Source of the DNA: an uncultured Flavobacteriaceae bacterium | Lineage (GTDB): Bacteria; Bacteroidota; Bacteroidia; Flavobacteriales; Flavobacteriaceae | Assembly: GCA_947494205.1 (NCBI GenBank) | Contig: CANLUH010000028.1 | Span: 1-48,069 of the forward strand | Direction: 5' to 3' | Length of the DNA stretch: 48,069 nucleotides | In this document: one piece after another, positions 9,131-17,812 of the stretch | How positions within the stretch are numbered: position 1 is the stretch's first letter | Layout: each line of letters opens with the position of its first letter | Notes under the pieces: model-generated | What the model saw: only the letters and a program-made list of their open reading frames with translations | Told to the model about the DNA's origin: nothing | Database searches by the model: none | Made by a program: the position numbers and the translations under genes

Positions 9131-10927
9131 TTAAAAGCAGTACTTGTTTTCTGCTTTAACTTTTTCCGCGATTTCGTTACGTAAGTCTACGATATCTGGG
9201 TAATTTGTATATTTTGTAAAACGTTTAAGTCCCATAAGCATCATACGTTGCTCGTCTCCTTCAGCAAAAGAAATAATACTTTCTTTTCCTTTTCCTTCTA
9301 CAATACTTACAGCATTATATAGATATAATTTAGACATTGCAATTTGTACGGCTTGCTCTTTTTCGCTTGTACGTTTTGCGTTTTTCTCAGTTCTTAAAAT
9401 TGTAGATTCTGCCATATAGATTTCAATTAAGATATCTGCAGCTGCAATTAATAACTGTTGGTGTTGCTCCATTTCTGGTCCATATTTTTGAACTGCTGCA
9501 CCAGCAACCATTAAAAATACTTTTTTAAGTCTTCCAATCATTGCTTTTTCTTCTGAAAACAGCTCTGAATAATCAGGAGTTTCAAAAGAAGGAATACCCA
9601 TTAATTCATTTTGAACAGCTGTTGCTGGCCCTAATAAATCAACATGACCTTTCATTGCTTTTTTAACTAACATACCAACAGATAGCATTCTGTTAATTTC
9701 GTTAGTTCCTTCATAAATACGAGCAATACGCGCATCTCTCCATGCAGATTCCATTGGTGTTTCTTCAGAGAATCCCATACCTCCAAAAATCTGGATACCT
9801 TCATCTGCACAGTTTTGTACATCTTCAGAAACGGCTACTTTCAAAATAGAACATTCTATAGCGTATTCTTCTACACCTTTAAGTTCTGCTTCTTGGTGTG
9901 TATTTCCTGCTGCTTCACGTAATGCAATTCTATCTTCAATATTTTTTGCAGCTCTATAGGTTGCAGATTCACCAGCATAAGCACTAGTTGCCATTTCTGC
10001 AAGCTTCGTTTTTATAGCTCCGAAGTTAGAAATAGGTGTTTTAAATTGTTTACGCTCGTTAGCATATTGTACACCATGTGTTACAATACGTCTTTGAGAA
10101 TCTAAACATGCTGCAGCTAATTTAATACGTCCTACGTTTAAAGCATTCATGGCTATTTTAAAACCTTCACCACGTCCTGCTAACATATTTTCAATTGGCA
10201 CTACACAGTCGTTAAAGAATACTTGACGTGTAGAACTTGCACGAATACCTAATTTGTGCTCTTCTTCTCCTAGTGTAATACCATTAGATGGATCATTTTC
10301 TACAATGAAACCAGTAATATTTTTATCATCTTCTATACGTGCAAAAACGATGAATACACTACAGAATCCTGCATTTGATATCCACATTTTTTGTCCGTTA
10401 ATTTTGTATGTTTTTCCGTCTTCAGAAAGCTCGGCAGTTGTTTTACCTGAGTTCGCATCCGATCCAGCACCTGGTTCAGTTAAACAGTAGGCTCCAAACC
10501 ATTCTCCTGATGCTAATTTAGGAACGTATTTTTGTTTTTGTGCTTCTGTACCATACAATGTAATTGGCATAGTACCAATTCCTGTATGCGCACCAAAGGC
10601 TGTACTAAAAGAACCAGTTCCAGAAGAAATATAATCGCAAGTTAAACAAGTAGAAACAAAGCCCATACCTAGTCCGCCATAAGCTTCTGGTACTGCTACG
10701 CCTAAAAAGCCTAAGTCTCCAGCTTTACGCATTACTTCTTCTGTTAAAGCAAAGTCTTTTGCTTCGAAACGAGGTTTATGAGGAATTATTTCACGGTCGT
10801 TAAATTCTGTAACCGCTTCTTTCATCATTTGTTGTTCTTCTGAAAAATCCTCTGGAGTAAATACATTTTCGCATTTTGTTTCCTTTACTAGGAACTGACC
10901 TCCTCTTAATAAATCTTTTTCTTCCAT
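9131..10927 (-). CDS. Acyl-CoA dehydrogenase (very-long-chain type)
   Basis: This 598-residue flavoenzyme carries out the first step of beta-oxidation, oxidising acyl-CoA to trans-2-enoyl-CoA with FAD. It shows the ACAD signatures CLTEPGAGSDANSG (FAD and substrate loop), MWISNAGF, the VGRIKLAAACL helix, and IQIFGGMGFSEETPME followed by IYEGTNEINRM, where the catalytic glutamate is expected. It is about 200 residues longer than classical short- and medium-chain enzymes. The additional C-terminal helical part is the layout of VLCAD-like dehydrogenases, which favours long-chain substrates. It is the last gene of the operon, 43 bp after the inserted four-helix-bundle gene. An electron-transfer flavoprotein partner is not in the window. 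Confidence 0.95.
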   Translation of the reverse strand: MEEKDLLRGGQFLVKETKCENVFTPEDFSEEQQMMKEAVTEFNDREIIPHKPRFEAKDFALTEEVMRKAGDLGFLGVAVPEAYGGLGMGFVSTCLTCDYISSGTGSFSTAFGAHTGIGTMPITLYGTEAQKQKYVPKLASGEWFGAYCLTEPGAGSDANSGKTTAELSEDGKTYKINGQKMWISNAGFCSVFIVFARIEDDKNITGFIVENDPSNGITLGEEEHKLGIRASSTRQVFFNDCVVPIENMLAGRGEGFKIAMNALNVGRIKLAAACLDSQRRIVTHGVQYANERKQFKTPISNFGAIKTKLAEMATSAYAGESATYRAAKNIEDRIALREAAGNTHQEAELKGVEEYAIECSILKVAVSEDVQNCADEGIQIFGGMGFSEETPMESAWRDARIARIYEGTNEINRMLSVGMLVKKAMKGHVDLLGPATAVQNELMGIPSFETPDYSELFSEEKAMIGRLKKVFLMVAGAAVQKYGPEMEQHQQLLIAAADILIEIYMAESTILRTEKNAKRTSEKEQAVQIAMSKLYLYNAVSIVEGKGKESIISFAEGDEQRMMLMGLKRFTKYTNYPDIVDLRNEIAEKVKAENKYCF

Positions 10928-10959
10928 TTTGTTTTATAGATTTTAAGATTTTTAGAACC

Positions 10960-11343
10960 AAGAATCAAGACTATTTAAGTCCAGATTTAAAGCTCGATAT
11001 CATCTTTTGTATTTGTTTTATTTTATCTTCTAATTCTTTAAATTTTTCTTCTGAAAGGTACTTTTGATTAAATGCTACATTTAATTGTGTTTCCCATTCA
11101 AAGGAAGAACCTAAACTATTTTCTAAATAATTACTAAAATGTTTATTTGTGCTTTTACTTGTACCTTCAGAAATATTTGAAGGAATTGAAACAGCGCATC
11201 TATTCATTTGACTCATCAGTCCGTAAGTTTCAAACTTAGGAAAGGTTCTGGTAATTTTATATGATTCTGAAACAAGCTCCATGCTTTCTGTCCAAATTTT
11301 TAATTTCTTGAAATTATGCATAGCCTAGAGCGTCTTGATTCTT
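10960..11343. mobile_element. Four-helix-bundle (IVS-type) cassette with flanking 12-bp inverted repeats
   Basis: A perfect 12-bp inverted pair, AAGAATCAAGAC at 10960-10971 and GTCTTGATTCTT at 11332-11343, encloses exactly one gene, the four-helix-bundle ORF. More CTTGA/GATTCTTG-like heptads continue on the right side. The cassette separates two genes that belong together (thiolase and acyl-CoA dehydrogenase). This layout fits an inserted intervening-sequence-like unit. The way it moves, if it moves, cannot be read from the sequence. Confidence 0.6.
10971..11321 (-). CDS. Four-helix-bundle protein (23S rRNA intervening-sequence family)
   Basis: This 116-residue all-helical protein has the family signature: FKKLKIWTESMELVSESYKITRTFP near the start, then YGLMSQMNRCAVSIPSNISEG, and a lysine-rich helical end. 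The family was first seen as ORFs inside intervening sequences of 23S rRNA genes and is related to the Avd accessory protein of diversity-generating retroelements. Members form pentameric barrels that can bind nucleic acid. No rRNA gene or reverse transcriptase is present here. The gene interrupts a beta-oxidation operon and is bounded by inverted repeats, so its role is probably selfish or linked to its own element rather than metabolic. Confidence 0.88.
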   Translation of the reverse strand: MHNFKKLKIWTESMELVSESYKITRTFPKFETYGLMSQMNRCAVSIPSNISEGTSKSTNKHFSNYLENSLGSSFEWETQLNVAFNQKYLSEEKFKELEDKIKQIQKMISSFKSGLK

Positions 11344-11364
11344 GTATCTAATTAATCTTGAGTC

Positions 11365-12558
11365 TTAATTTAAAAATTCAAATATTCCACAAGCACCTTG
11401 TCCTGTTCCTACACACATAGTTACAGCTCCATACTTTCCTTTCATGTTTTGCTTACGCATCTCATCGAATAACTGTACCGATAATTTCGCTCCTGTACAA
11501 CCTAGTGGGTGTCCTAATGCGATAGCGCCTCCATTAACATTTATAATGTCTGGGTTTAAACCTAATTCGCGAATGACTGCTAAAGATTGAGAAGCAAAGG
11601 CTTCATTTAATTCTATTAGAGATAAATCGTCTTGTTTTAGCCCTGCTTGTTTTAATGCTTTTGGAATGGCTTTTACTGGTCCAATTCCCATAATACGAGG
11701 TTCTACACCTGCTGCTGCATAATTTACTAATCGTGCTACTGGTTCTAGATTTAACTCTTTTACCATATCTTCACTCATAACCATGACGAAGGCAGCACCA
11801 TCACTCATTTGCGATGAGTTACCTGCTGTTACACTTCCGCCTTGAGCAAAAACGGCTCTAAGTTTAGCTAAAGCGGCTTTGTTAGTCCCTTTTCTAGGAC
11901 CTTCGTCTTTAGTTACGGTGTATGATTTTGTTGCTTTTTTTCCATTAGCATCAATATAAGTTTGCTCAACTTCTATTGGAACTATTTGGTCTTGAAAACG
12001 ATTTTCTGCTTGAGCCTTTAAGGCTTTCATGTGTGAGTTATAAGCAAATTCATCTTGATCTTCTCTAGAGACTTTAAATTGGTTAGCTACTGCTTCTGCA
12101 GTATTACCCATTCCCCAGTAATAATCTTCATGTCCTGCTTTTACAATGGCATCGTAGTTTAATTCTGGTTTAAATCCCGTCATAGGAACAGAACTCATGC
12201 TTTCTGCACCTCCTGCGATAATACAGTCGGCCATTCCTGCTTGAATTTTTGCTGTTGCCATTCCAATCGTTTCTATTCCCGAAGAACAAAAACGGTTTAC
12301 AGTTACACCAGGTACATCAACGATATCTAATCCCATTAAAGATATTAAACGGGCCATATTTAATCCTTGTGCTCCCTCTGGCATTGCATTACCAACAATA
12401 ACGTCGTCAATACGCTTAGGGTCCAAGTTTGGAAGTTCTTTCATCATGTGTTTAATGGTTTCTGCTGCCAGTTCATCTGTTCTTTTAAAACGGAACACGC
12501 CTTTTGGTGCCTTACCAACTGCTGTTCTATATGCTTTTACTATATATGCTTGTTTCAT
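11365..12558 (-). CDS. fadA: Acetyl-CoA C-acyltransferase (3-ketoacyl-CoA thiolase)
   Basis: This 397-residue thiolase has the acyl-accepting Cys91 in [12 protein letters not shown], the [11 protein letters not shown] loop, NEAFASQ, the catalytic His350 in [15 protein letters not shown], and the C-terminal Cys382 in [11 protein letters not shown]. It cleaves 3-ketoacyl-CoA with CoA to give acetyl-CoA and a shortened acyl-CoA. The length is normal for the family. It sits after the multifunctional dehydrogenase/hydratase gene, as in other fad operons, so a degradative role is preferred over biosynthetic acetoacetyl-CoA formation. The 98-bp gap in front of it holds a degenerate inverted repeat (12572-12645). 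The gene symbol is by analogy with E. coli. Confidence 0.93.
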   Translation of the reverse strand: MKQAYIVKAYRTAVGKAPKGVFRFKRTDELAAETIKHMMKELPNLDPKRIDDVIVGNAMPEGAQGLNMARLISLMGLDIVDVPGVTVNRFCSSGIETIGMATAKIQAGMADCIIAGGAESMSSVPMTGFKPELNYDAIVKAGHEDYYWGMGNTAEAVANQFKVSREDQDEFAYNSHMKALKAQAENRFQDQIVPIEVEQTYIDANGKKATKSYTVTKDEGPRKGTNKAALAKLRAVFAQGGSVTAGNSSQMSDGAAFVMVMSEDMVKELNLEPVARLVNYAAAGVEPRIMGIGPVKAIPKALKQAGLKQDDLSLIELNEAFASQSLAVIRELGLNPDIINVNGGAIALGHPLGCTGAKLSVQLFDEMRKQNMKGKYGAVTMCVGTGQGACGIFEFLN

Positions 12559-12571
12559 TTTTTATGCTTTT

Positions 12572-12645
12572 GGCTATTAGCTTTTCACTATTAGCTGTTG
12601 TGATTTATTAAAATGTGCCAACAGCTAAAGGCTAAAGGCAGATAG
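12572..12645. repeat. Degenerate inverted repeat, possible empty site of an IVS-type element
   Basis: The left arm contains GCTATTAGC and ends in TTAGCTGTTG (12591-12600). The right arm starts CAACAGCTAA (12619-12628) and continues with GGCTAAAGGC. The 10-bp core is perfect, and the full 27-bp arms pair at roughly two thirds of positions. Only about 18 bp lie between them. The arms are AGCTAA-type heptads, comparable in style to those flanking the four-helix-bundle gene 1.2 kb away. Confidence 0.45.
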
Positions 12646-12656
12646 CTTAGTAATTT

Positions 12657-15065
12657 TTAATTACGTAACGGTTTTCCTTTGGTTAACATGTGCTGAATAC
12701 GTTCTAAAGTTTTACGCTCTGTACATAAGCTTAAAAACGCTTCTCTTTCTAAATCTAGTAAGTATTGCTCGCTTACTAATGTTGGTTCAGATAAATCTCC
12801 ACCAGCCATTACATATGCTAACTTATTAGCAATTTTATGATCGTGTTCACTTATATAATTACTCGCTTCCATAGAATCTGTTCCTACTAAGAACATACTT
12901 AAAGCTTGTTTACCAAGTACTTTTACATCTTTACGTTTTACAGGTTGACTATAACCAGCATCTGCCATTAATTTTGCATGTGCTTTTGCAATAGCTAATT
13001 GTCTGTCTTTATTTACAACAACTATATCTTTTCCTTTTTGAAGGATTCCTGTATCGAAAGCTTCGTAAGCAGATGTAGCTACTTTTGCCATACCTATTGT
13101 TAAGAAGTATTCTTGTAATGTATTAAGTTGTACATCTCCTTTTTTAAAGGTGTCCGATGCTCTTAAAGCCATTTCTTTAGAGCCACCTCCGCCAGGGATA
13201 ACACCAACTCCAAATTCTACTAAACCGATGTATGTTTCTGCTGCAGCAACTACTTTATCGGCATGCATTGATAATTCGCAACCTCCACCTAATGCCATAC
13301 CGTGTGGTGCAGCTACAGTTGGTATTGCAGAATAACGCATACGCATCATGGTGTCTTGGAAATACTTAATGGCCATATTAAGCTCATCGTATTCTTGCTC
13401 AGCAGCCATCATAAAAATCATACCTATGTTTGCTCCTACAGAGAAGTTTGCGGCTTGATTTCCTACTACTAGTCCTGCGAAATCTTTTTCTGCTAAATCA
13501 ATAGCTTTATTAAGTCCTGCTAAAACGTCTCCACCAATAGTGTTCATTTTAGATTGGAACTCTACATTTAAAATACCATCTCCTAAATCTTGTACAGATA
13601 CTCCAGAGTTTTTGAAAACTTCAGTCGTTTTTCTAATATTATCTAGAATAATAAATGAGTCTTGTCCTGGTATTTTTTCTTGAGATTTTTTTGGAATATC
13701 GTAGAAATATGTTGCGCCATCTTTAATAGAGTAGAAGGCGTCACTTCCAGATTCTACCATGTCTACAACCCAATCCGCTGGTTTTAAACCTTCGGCTTGC
13801 ATCATTTCTATACCTTTTTCTACACCTATTGCATCCCAAATTTGGAACGGTCCGTGTTCCCATCCAAATCCAGCTTTCATAGCATCATCTATTTTGTAAA
13901 GCTCGTCTGTGATTTCTGGAATACGGTTAGACACATAAGCGAATAAAGCTGAGAAGCTTTTTCTATAAAATTCTCCTGCTTTATCTTTTCCTTTTACTAA
14001 TACTTTAAAACGGTCTGCTACTTTATCGATTGTTTTTGTTAATTCTAAAGTGGCAAATTTTGCTTTTTTAGCAGCACGGTATTCTAGTGTGTTTAAATCT
14101 AATGATAGAATTTCTTTTTTACCTTCTGCCGAAACTGTTTTCTTATAGAATCCTTGTTTTGTTTTGCTTCCTAACCATTTGTTTTCCATCATGGTATCGA
14201 TGAAATCGGGTAATTTAAAAAGCTCTAAACGTTCATCATCTTTACAATTGTCTCCAATACCATTAGCAACGTGTACCAAGGTATCTAAACCTACAACATC
14301 TACTGTACGGAAGGTTGCCGATTTTGGTCGTCCAATTACTGGTCCAGATAATTTATCTACTTCTTCTATAGTTAAATCCATGTCTTTAACGGTATGGAAT
14401 AAACTCATAATACTAAAGATACCGATTCTGTTCCCTATGAATGCAGGTGTGTCTTTAGCTATTACAGATGTTTTTCCTAAGAACTTTTCTCCGTAACCAT
14501 TTAAGAATTCTAAAACAGACGCATCTGTTTTAGGTCCTGGAATAATTTCAAATAATTTTAAGTAACGTGCTGGATTAAAAAAGTGAGTTCCACAGAAGTG
14601 TTTCTGGAAATCTTCGCTTCTTCCTTCACTCATAAACTTAATAGGAATACCAGAAGTATTAGATGTAATTAATGTTCCTGGTGTTCTATGTTGTTCTAAC
14701 TTTTCGAAAACTTGTTGTTTAATGTCTAGTCTTTCAACAACCACTTCCATAATCCAATCTACATCTGCCACTTTAGCGATATCATCTTCAAGGTTACCTG
14801 TTGTGATACGGTTTTTAAAAGAGGGGTGATATAATGGTGCTGGTTTAGACTTTATAGATGCAGTTAAGGCATCATTAACCATTCTATTTCGGACAACTTT
14901 ATCTTGTAAGGTTAATCCTTTTGCTTCTTCTTTAGCATTTAGTTCACGAGGAACTATATCTAATAATAGGACATCTACACCAATATTGGCAAAATGGCAA
15001 GCGATACCGCTTCCCATAATTCCGGAACCAATTATCGCGACTTTTTTTATTCTACGTGTGCTCAT
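12657..15065 (-). CDS. fadB: Fused 3-hydroxyacyl-CoA dehydrogenase / enoyl-CoA hydratase
   Basis: This 802-residue enzyme catalyses the second and third steps of beta-oxidation. The N-terminal half is the NAD-binding dehydrogenase (KVAIIGSGIMGSGIACHFA, then FCGTHFFNPARYLKLFEIIPG) followed by its helical C-domain. The C-terminal part, from about residue 480, is a crotonase fold with MALGGGCELSMHAD and GLVEFGVGVIPGGGG. Both catalytic glutamates expected for hydratase activity are present in CEL and VEF. The order is dehydrogenase first and hydratase last, the reverse of E. coli FadB, but it is a known arrangement in other bacteria. It starts one base after the MarR stop, so translation is probably coupled. 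The symbol reflects function, not domain order. Confidence 0.93.
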   Translation of the reverse strand: MSTRRIKKVAIIGSGIMGSGIACHFANIGVDVLLLDIVPRELNAKEEAKGLTLQDKVVRNRMVNDALTASIKSKPAPLYHPSFKNRITTGNLEDDIAKVADVDWIMEVVVERLDIKQQVFEKLEQHRTPGTLITSNTSGIPIKFMSEGRSEDFQKHFCGTHFFNPARYLKLFEIIPGPKTDASVLEFLNGYGEKFLGKTSVIAKDTPAFIGNRIGIFSIMSLFHTVKDMDLTIEEVDKLSGPVIGRPKSATFRTVDVVGLDTLVHVANGIGDNCKDDERLELFKLPDFIDTMMENKWLGSKTKQGFYKKTVSAEGKKEILSLDLNTLEYRAAKKAKFATLELTKTIDKVADRFKVLVKGKDKAGEFYRKSFSALFAYVSNRIPEITDELYKIDDAMKAGFGWEHGPFQIWDAIGVEKGIEMMQAEGLKPADWVVDMVESGSDAFYSIKDGATYFYDIPKKSQEKIPGQDSFIILDNIRKTTEVFKNSGVSVQDLGDGILNVEFQSKMNTIGGDVLAGLNKAIDLAEKDFAGLVVGNQAANFSVGANIGMIFMMAAEQEYDELNMAIKYFQDTMMRMRYSAIPTVAAPHGMALGGGCELSMHADKVVAAAETYIGLVEFGVGVIPGGGGSKEMALRASDTFKKGDVQLNTLQEYFLTIGMAKVATSAYEAFDTGILQKGKDIVVVNKDRQLAIAKAHAKLMADAGYSQPVKRKDVKVLGKQALSMFLVGTDSMEASNYISEHDHKIANKLAYVMAGGDLSEPTLVSEQYLLDLEREAFLSLCTERKTLERIQHMLTKGKPLRN

Positions 15066-15066
15066 A

Positions 15067-15522
15067 TTATTTTAAAACAGATTGTTTTTGGTTGTATATT
15101 TTTTTGTTTGAAATTAATTCGTTGATGACTTCTGTTACTTCATAGAAGTGTTTCAGTTTTTCTTCAGGAATATTTTTTCTTACCGTTTCATTAAAGATTA
15201 ATACACGGTCTCTTGAGTATTCTCGTTTTTCTCTACCAAATTCGGTTAAATGAATTAATACACCGCGACCATCTTTTGGGTTTGGTTTACGTTCTATTAA
15301 TCCTAATTCTTCCATACGTTTTAATATGCGAGATAGACTTGTTGCTTCCATACCCATTATTGGGCCCAGCGAAGTAGAAGGTGTACCGTGTTCGGGGTCA
15401 ATACTTAATAAAGTAAAACCTGTAGCCATTGTGGTATCGAACTTTGCAGCTTCTTCGTTATACATTTTATTAACGGCCAACCACGTTGTACGTAATAAAT
15501 AATCTATCGTTTTGTCTTTCAT
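15067..15522 (-). CDS. MarR-family transcriptional regulator of the beta-oxidation operon
   Basis: This 151-residue winged-helix protein has a MarR layout: an N-terminal dimerisation helix (YLLRTTWLAVNKMYNEEA), the recognition region GMEATSLSRILKRMEELGLIERKPN, and the wing PKDGRGVLIHLTEFGRE. It is the first gene of the operon, and a 26-bp palindrome lies 42 bp upstream of its start, directly against a -7 promoter box. This is the classical layout of an autoregulating repressor that releases DNA when it binds a pathway ligand. By position, that ligand is likely an acyl-CoA or fatty acid. Function in fatty-acid control is inferred from context; the family call is secure. Confidence 0.9.
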   Translation of the reverse strand: MKDKTIDYLLRTTWLAVNKMYNEEAAKFDTTMATGFTLLSIDPEHGTPSTSLGPIMGMEATSLSRILKRMEELGLIERKPNPKDGRGVLIHLTEFGREKREYSRDRVLIFNETVRKNIPEEKLKHFYEVTEVINELISNKKIYNQKQSVLK

Positions 15523-15550
15523 ATTTAAGGGAACTGTTTGTTAGGTTCCC

Positions 15551-15558
15551 CAAATATA
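15551..15558 (-). promoter_or_regulatory. Promoter -7 box (TATATTTG) of the MarR/beta-oxidation operon
   Basis: Read on the minus strand, TATATTTG matches the Bacteroidota -7 consensus TAnnTTTG at every fixed position. It is 28 bp from the MarR start codon, predicting a leader of about 22 nt. No clear TTG is found at the -33 position, where the palindrome lies instead. Confidence 0.7.
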
Positions 15559-15563
15559 CTAAA

Positions 15564-15589
15564 AATTTACTATGCACGCATAGTAAATT
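15564..15589. promoter_or_regulatory. 26-bp palindromic operator candidate for the MarR regulator
   Basis: Two perfect 12-bp arms, AATTTACTATGC and GCATAGTAAATT, flank a 2-bp centre (AC). The palindrome begins 5 bp upstream of the TATATTTG box and covers the -33 region, so a bound dimer should block RNA polymerase. Size and symmetry fit MarR operators. No second full copy was noticed elsewhere in the window, including ahead of the acyl-CoA synthetase gene. Confidence 0.8.
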
Positions 15590-15628
15590 AAAAAAAAGAT
15601 TATTTTGTTATAAAAATAGTGTATTTTT

Positions 15629-16609
15629 TTATTCGGAATCTAATTGTTTATTCCAAGTCGTGCTAAACTCTTTATTATATAATACTTCACTATTATTAAT
15701 ATCTAGTTTAGCTAACCATTGTTTTTGTTTAGGACTTAAATAGGGTAGTGGGGATACTCCGTTTCCTAAAGCGCTATTTATTTTGGTTTTTTGAACTTGG
15801 CTTAAAGGTAAGAATTTTAATTGACTGTGTTGTAGGTAGTAATCTTCGTCTTTTTCAGACCATGTAAAATTATTTTTAGAGGTTACAGGCTGCATTTTAT
15901 TTGCCTTTGCAAATGTGTTTAGTTTTTTTTCTGAGATTTTTGAAGCATCGTATTTTACCTTTACAACTTCTCCATTCATAAAACCAGCTTGTGTTAATAG
16001 CACACCGTCTTGCGATCCTAATTGTTTTTCGCCTGTCCAAAAACAATACATTTTATAATGTGTTTCTTTTATATTTGGCGCATTATAGTTTACGGTTAAT
16101 TCTTGACCTAGAATTTTCATGTATTCTGGAATGGTCTTTTTTTCGGCATTAAGCGCCTTAGTCATGGCATTATATAATCCTTTTGCAGAATAATCACTAG
16201 CCACACGTTTTACTAGATTGTCTCCTTTTTTGTTAACAATTCGTACTACAGGATTATTCCAAGTGGGCTCGTTATATTTCTTTAGGATAACTAAGTCTTT
16301 TCCTCTCTTATTATTAAATATAGCTAATGGAATAAATTCGTTTTCTATGGCTTCTGTCATTAACGGGTTGCTTAATACATTATGGCCATAATTTCTACAG
16401 GTTGCACAACCTGGTACTTCTTGGAATAGTATTAAAACAGGTTTGTTTTCTTTTTCTGAAGCTGCAATTGCTGCGTCGTAATCTCTATACCAACTTACTT
16501 TACCTAATTCTTCATCTTGATTTTTAGGGTTTGTACGTTCTTGTGCGTTGCTATTTTGAAAACCAATTACTATTATTACTAGTATAAGTGTTTTAATGAT
16601 TTTTTGCAT
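15629..16609 (-). CDS. Secreted thioredoxin-like protein with MsrA-like C-terminal region
   Basis: This 326-residue protein has a signal peptide (ending SNAQ). Residues about 35-150 are a thioredoxin-like domain of the DUF255/thioredoxin_7 type, with VPGCATCRNYG giving a CxxC active site. The region from about 185 to 240 resembles peptide methionine sulfoxide reductase A: YCFWTGEKQLGSQDGV matches the MsrA start (GCFW..E..), and QAGFMNGEVVKVKYD with KISEKKL matches the following strands. The canonical GCFWG glycines are altered and the later MsrA parts are not obvious. It may repair or sense oxidised methionine in the envelope, with the thioredoxin part as reductant; this is inferred. It is a single-gene unit upstream of the MarR operon. 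Confidence 0.78.
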   Translation of the reverse strand: MQKIIKTLILVIIVIGFQNSNAQERTNPKNQDEELGKVSWYRDYDAAIAASEKENKPVLILFQEVPGCATCRNYGHNVLSNPLMTEAIENEFIPLAIFNNKRGKDLVILKKYNEPTWNNPVVRIVNKKGDNLVKRVASDYSAKGLYNAMTKALNAEKKTIPEYMKILGQELTVNYNAPNIKETHYKMYCFWTGEKQLGSQDGVLLTQAGFMNGEVVKVKYDASKISEKKLNTFAKANKMQPVTSKNNFTWSEKDEDYYLQHSQLKFLPLSQVQKTKINSALGNGVSPLPYLSPKQKQWLAKLDINNSEVLYNKEFSTTWNKQLDSE

Positions 16610-16775
16610 AATTCCAGATTTTATTTACTCGATAATTGAAATCTAAATACTAATAGGTCATTTCAAATTTTAAAAGTATTTATTTACGAATGCCTTTTAA
16701 ATTAACCCAAAGATGATTTATTAGAATTAAGTCTAAAATAAAGTTGAAATCTTACAAAACAGAACCTTAAAAATC

Positions 16776-17807
16776 TTATAAATCGATGTCTAATACCTCT
16801 TTTCTAGATTTTACATCTAATTTATTGTAGATACTACTAACGTGAGATTTAACAGTACTGATACCAATATTGCAAGCTTCGGAAATGTCTTTGTTAGATC
16901 TCCCTTCTTTTAAAAGGGTAAATATTTTTCGTTCTTGTATGCTTAATAGTTTCAGTTTGTTGCTTTTCTTCTTTTGTTTTAAATTATATAAATGATTAAA
17001 AGCGACACCAATACTAAAAAAAAGGATTCCTAATATTATATAGGTAATTGTATTGGATTCTTTTTTTAATGGAAATTGTTTTCTAAAATCCTTAAAATAT
17101 GTAGAGTTTTCATTTTTCCATTTTTTTAAAAAAACTTCAAGAAATTGCTTATTGTTAGGGGTATTAATATCGAATTTACTTTTGTTTAATGCGTATAATG
17201 CTATTAAAGGGGAGCTACTGGTATCGGCTATACGCTTCAACTTTTCGTTAAGTGCTTCTGTTATAAATTCGCTTTTTATAGGGGTATCGTTAAACGATGT
17301 ACTATCTATAAAATTGACAATACCATCTATTTCTTTTAAGTATTGATTTTGTTTAGAGCCTTTTATGACTATGGTGTTTAATGTGCTATCTCTATTTGTA
17401 ATAGTTATTTGAGAGGTGTTATTTGCTATAATAAAAAAATGATTTTCTTCCTTTCCTCCAATAATTAAAGAGGCTTCTGGTGCATTTTTTTTAGAAATAT
17501 GTAATCGATATAATTGATCTTCTTTTGGTAAATAACCTATTGTAAAAGAAAACTGACCTAGAGTGTCTATTGTAGATTTAGAAACAATCATACTTTTAGA
17601 CATGGTATGCATTTTATTAAAGGTAGAAATATGAGACAAATAGATGGTTGGTTCCCATATAGAGTCTAATGTAATGGTTCCTTTAATTAGGTATTCTTTA
17701 TTAATATTTTGAGCTTTAATGCTTTTAATACTAATAAGAAAGAGTAAAACCAATGGCAAAATAGTAATGTAACTATTTTGCCAAGATTGAAGTTTAGTTG
17801 GATTCAA
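16776..17807 (-). CDS. Membrane-anchored LuxR-type transcriptional regulator with DUF4369-like sensor domain
   Basis: This is a 343-residue protein. An N-terminal signal or anchor segment covers about 12-32. A periplasmic beta domain at 38-150 resembles the DUF4369 domain of Bacteroidota thioredoxin-fold lipoproteins (YLIKGTITLD, DTLGQFSFTIGY). A helical linker follows, then one membrane helix at about 254-272. The cytosolic GerE/LuxR DNA-binding domain (287-343) reads LSIQERKIFTLLKEGRSNKDI and ISTVKSHVSSIYNKLDV. This is a one-component, membrane-spanning regulator with no receiver domain. It starts five bases after the stop of the upstream His-rich secreted protein gene, so the two form an operon, and that protein may act as partner or target. 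The signal is unknown. Confidence 0.85.
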   Translation of the reverse strand: MNPTKLQSWQNSYITILPLVLLFLISIKSIKAQNINKEYLIKGTITLDSIWEPTIYLSHISTFNKMHTMSKSMIVSKSTIDTLGQFSFTIGYLPKEDQLYRLHISKKNAPEASLIIGGKEENHFFIIANNTSQITITNRDSTLNTIVIKGSKQNQYLKEIDGIVNFIDSTSFNDTPIKSEFITEALNEKLKRIADTSSSPLIALYALNKSKFDINTPNNKQFLEVFLKKWKNENSTYFKDFRKQFPLKKESNTITYIILGILFFSIGVAFNHLYNLKQKKKSNKLKLLSIQERKIFTLLKEGRSNKDISEACNIGISTVKSHVSSIYNKLDVKSRKEVLDIDL

Positions 17808-17812
17808 TGTGT

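Noticed and set aside
10971..11321. Diversity-generating retroelement, suggested by the Avd-like four-helix-bundle protein
   Set aside because: No reverse transcriptase, template repeat or variable C-type lectin domain was found anywhere in the window.
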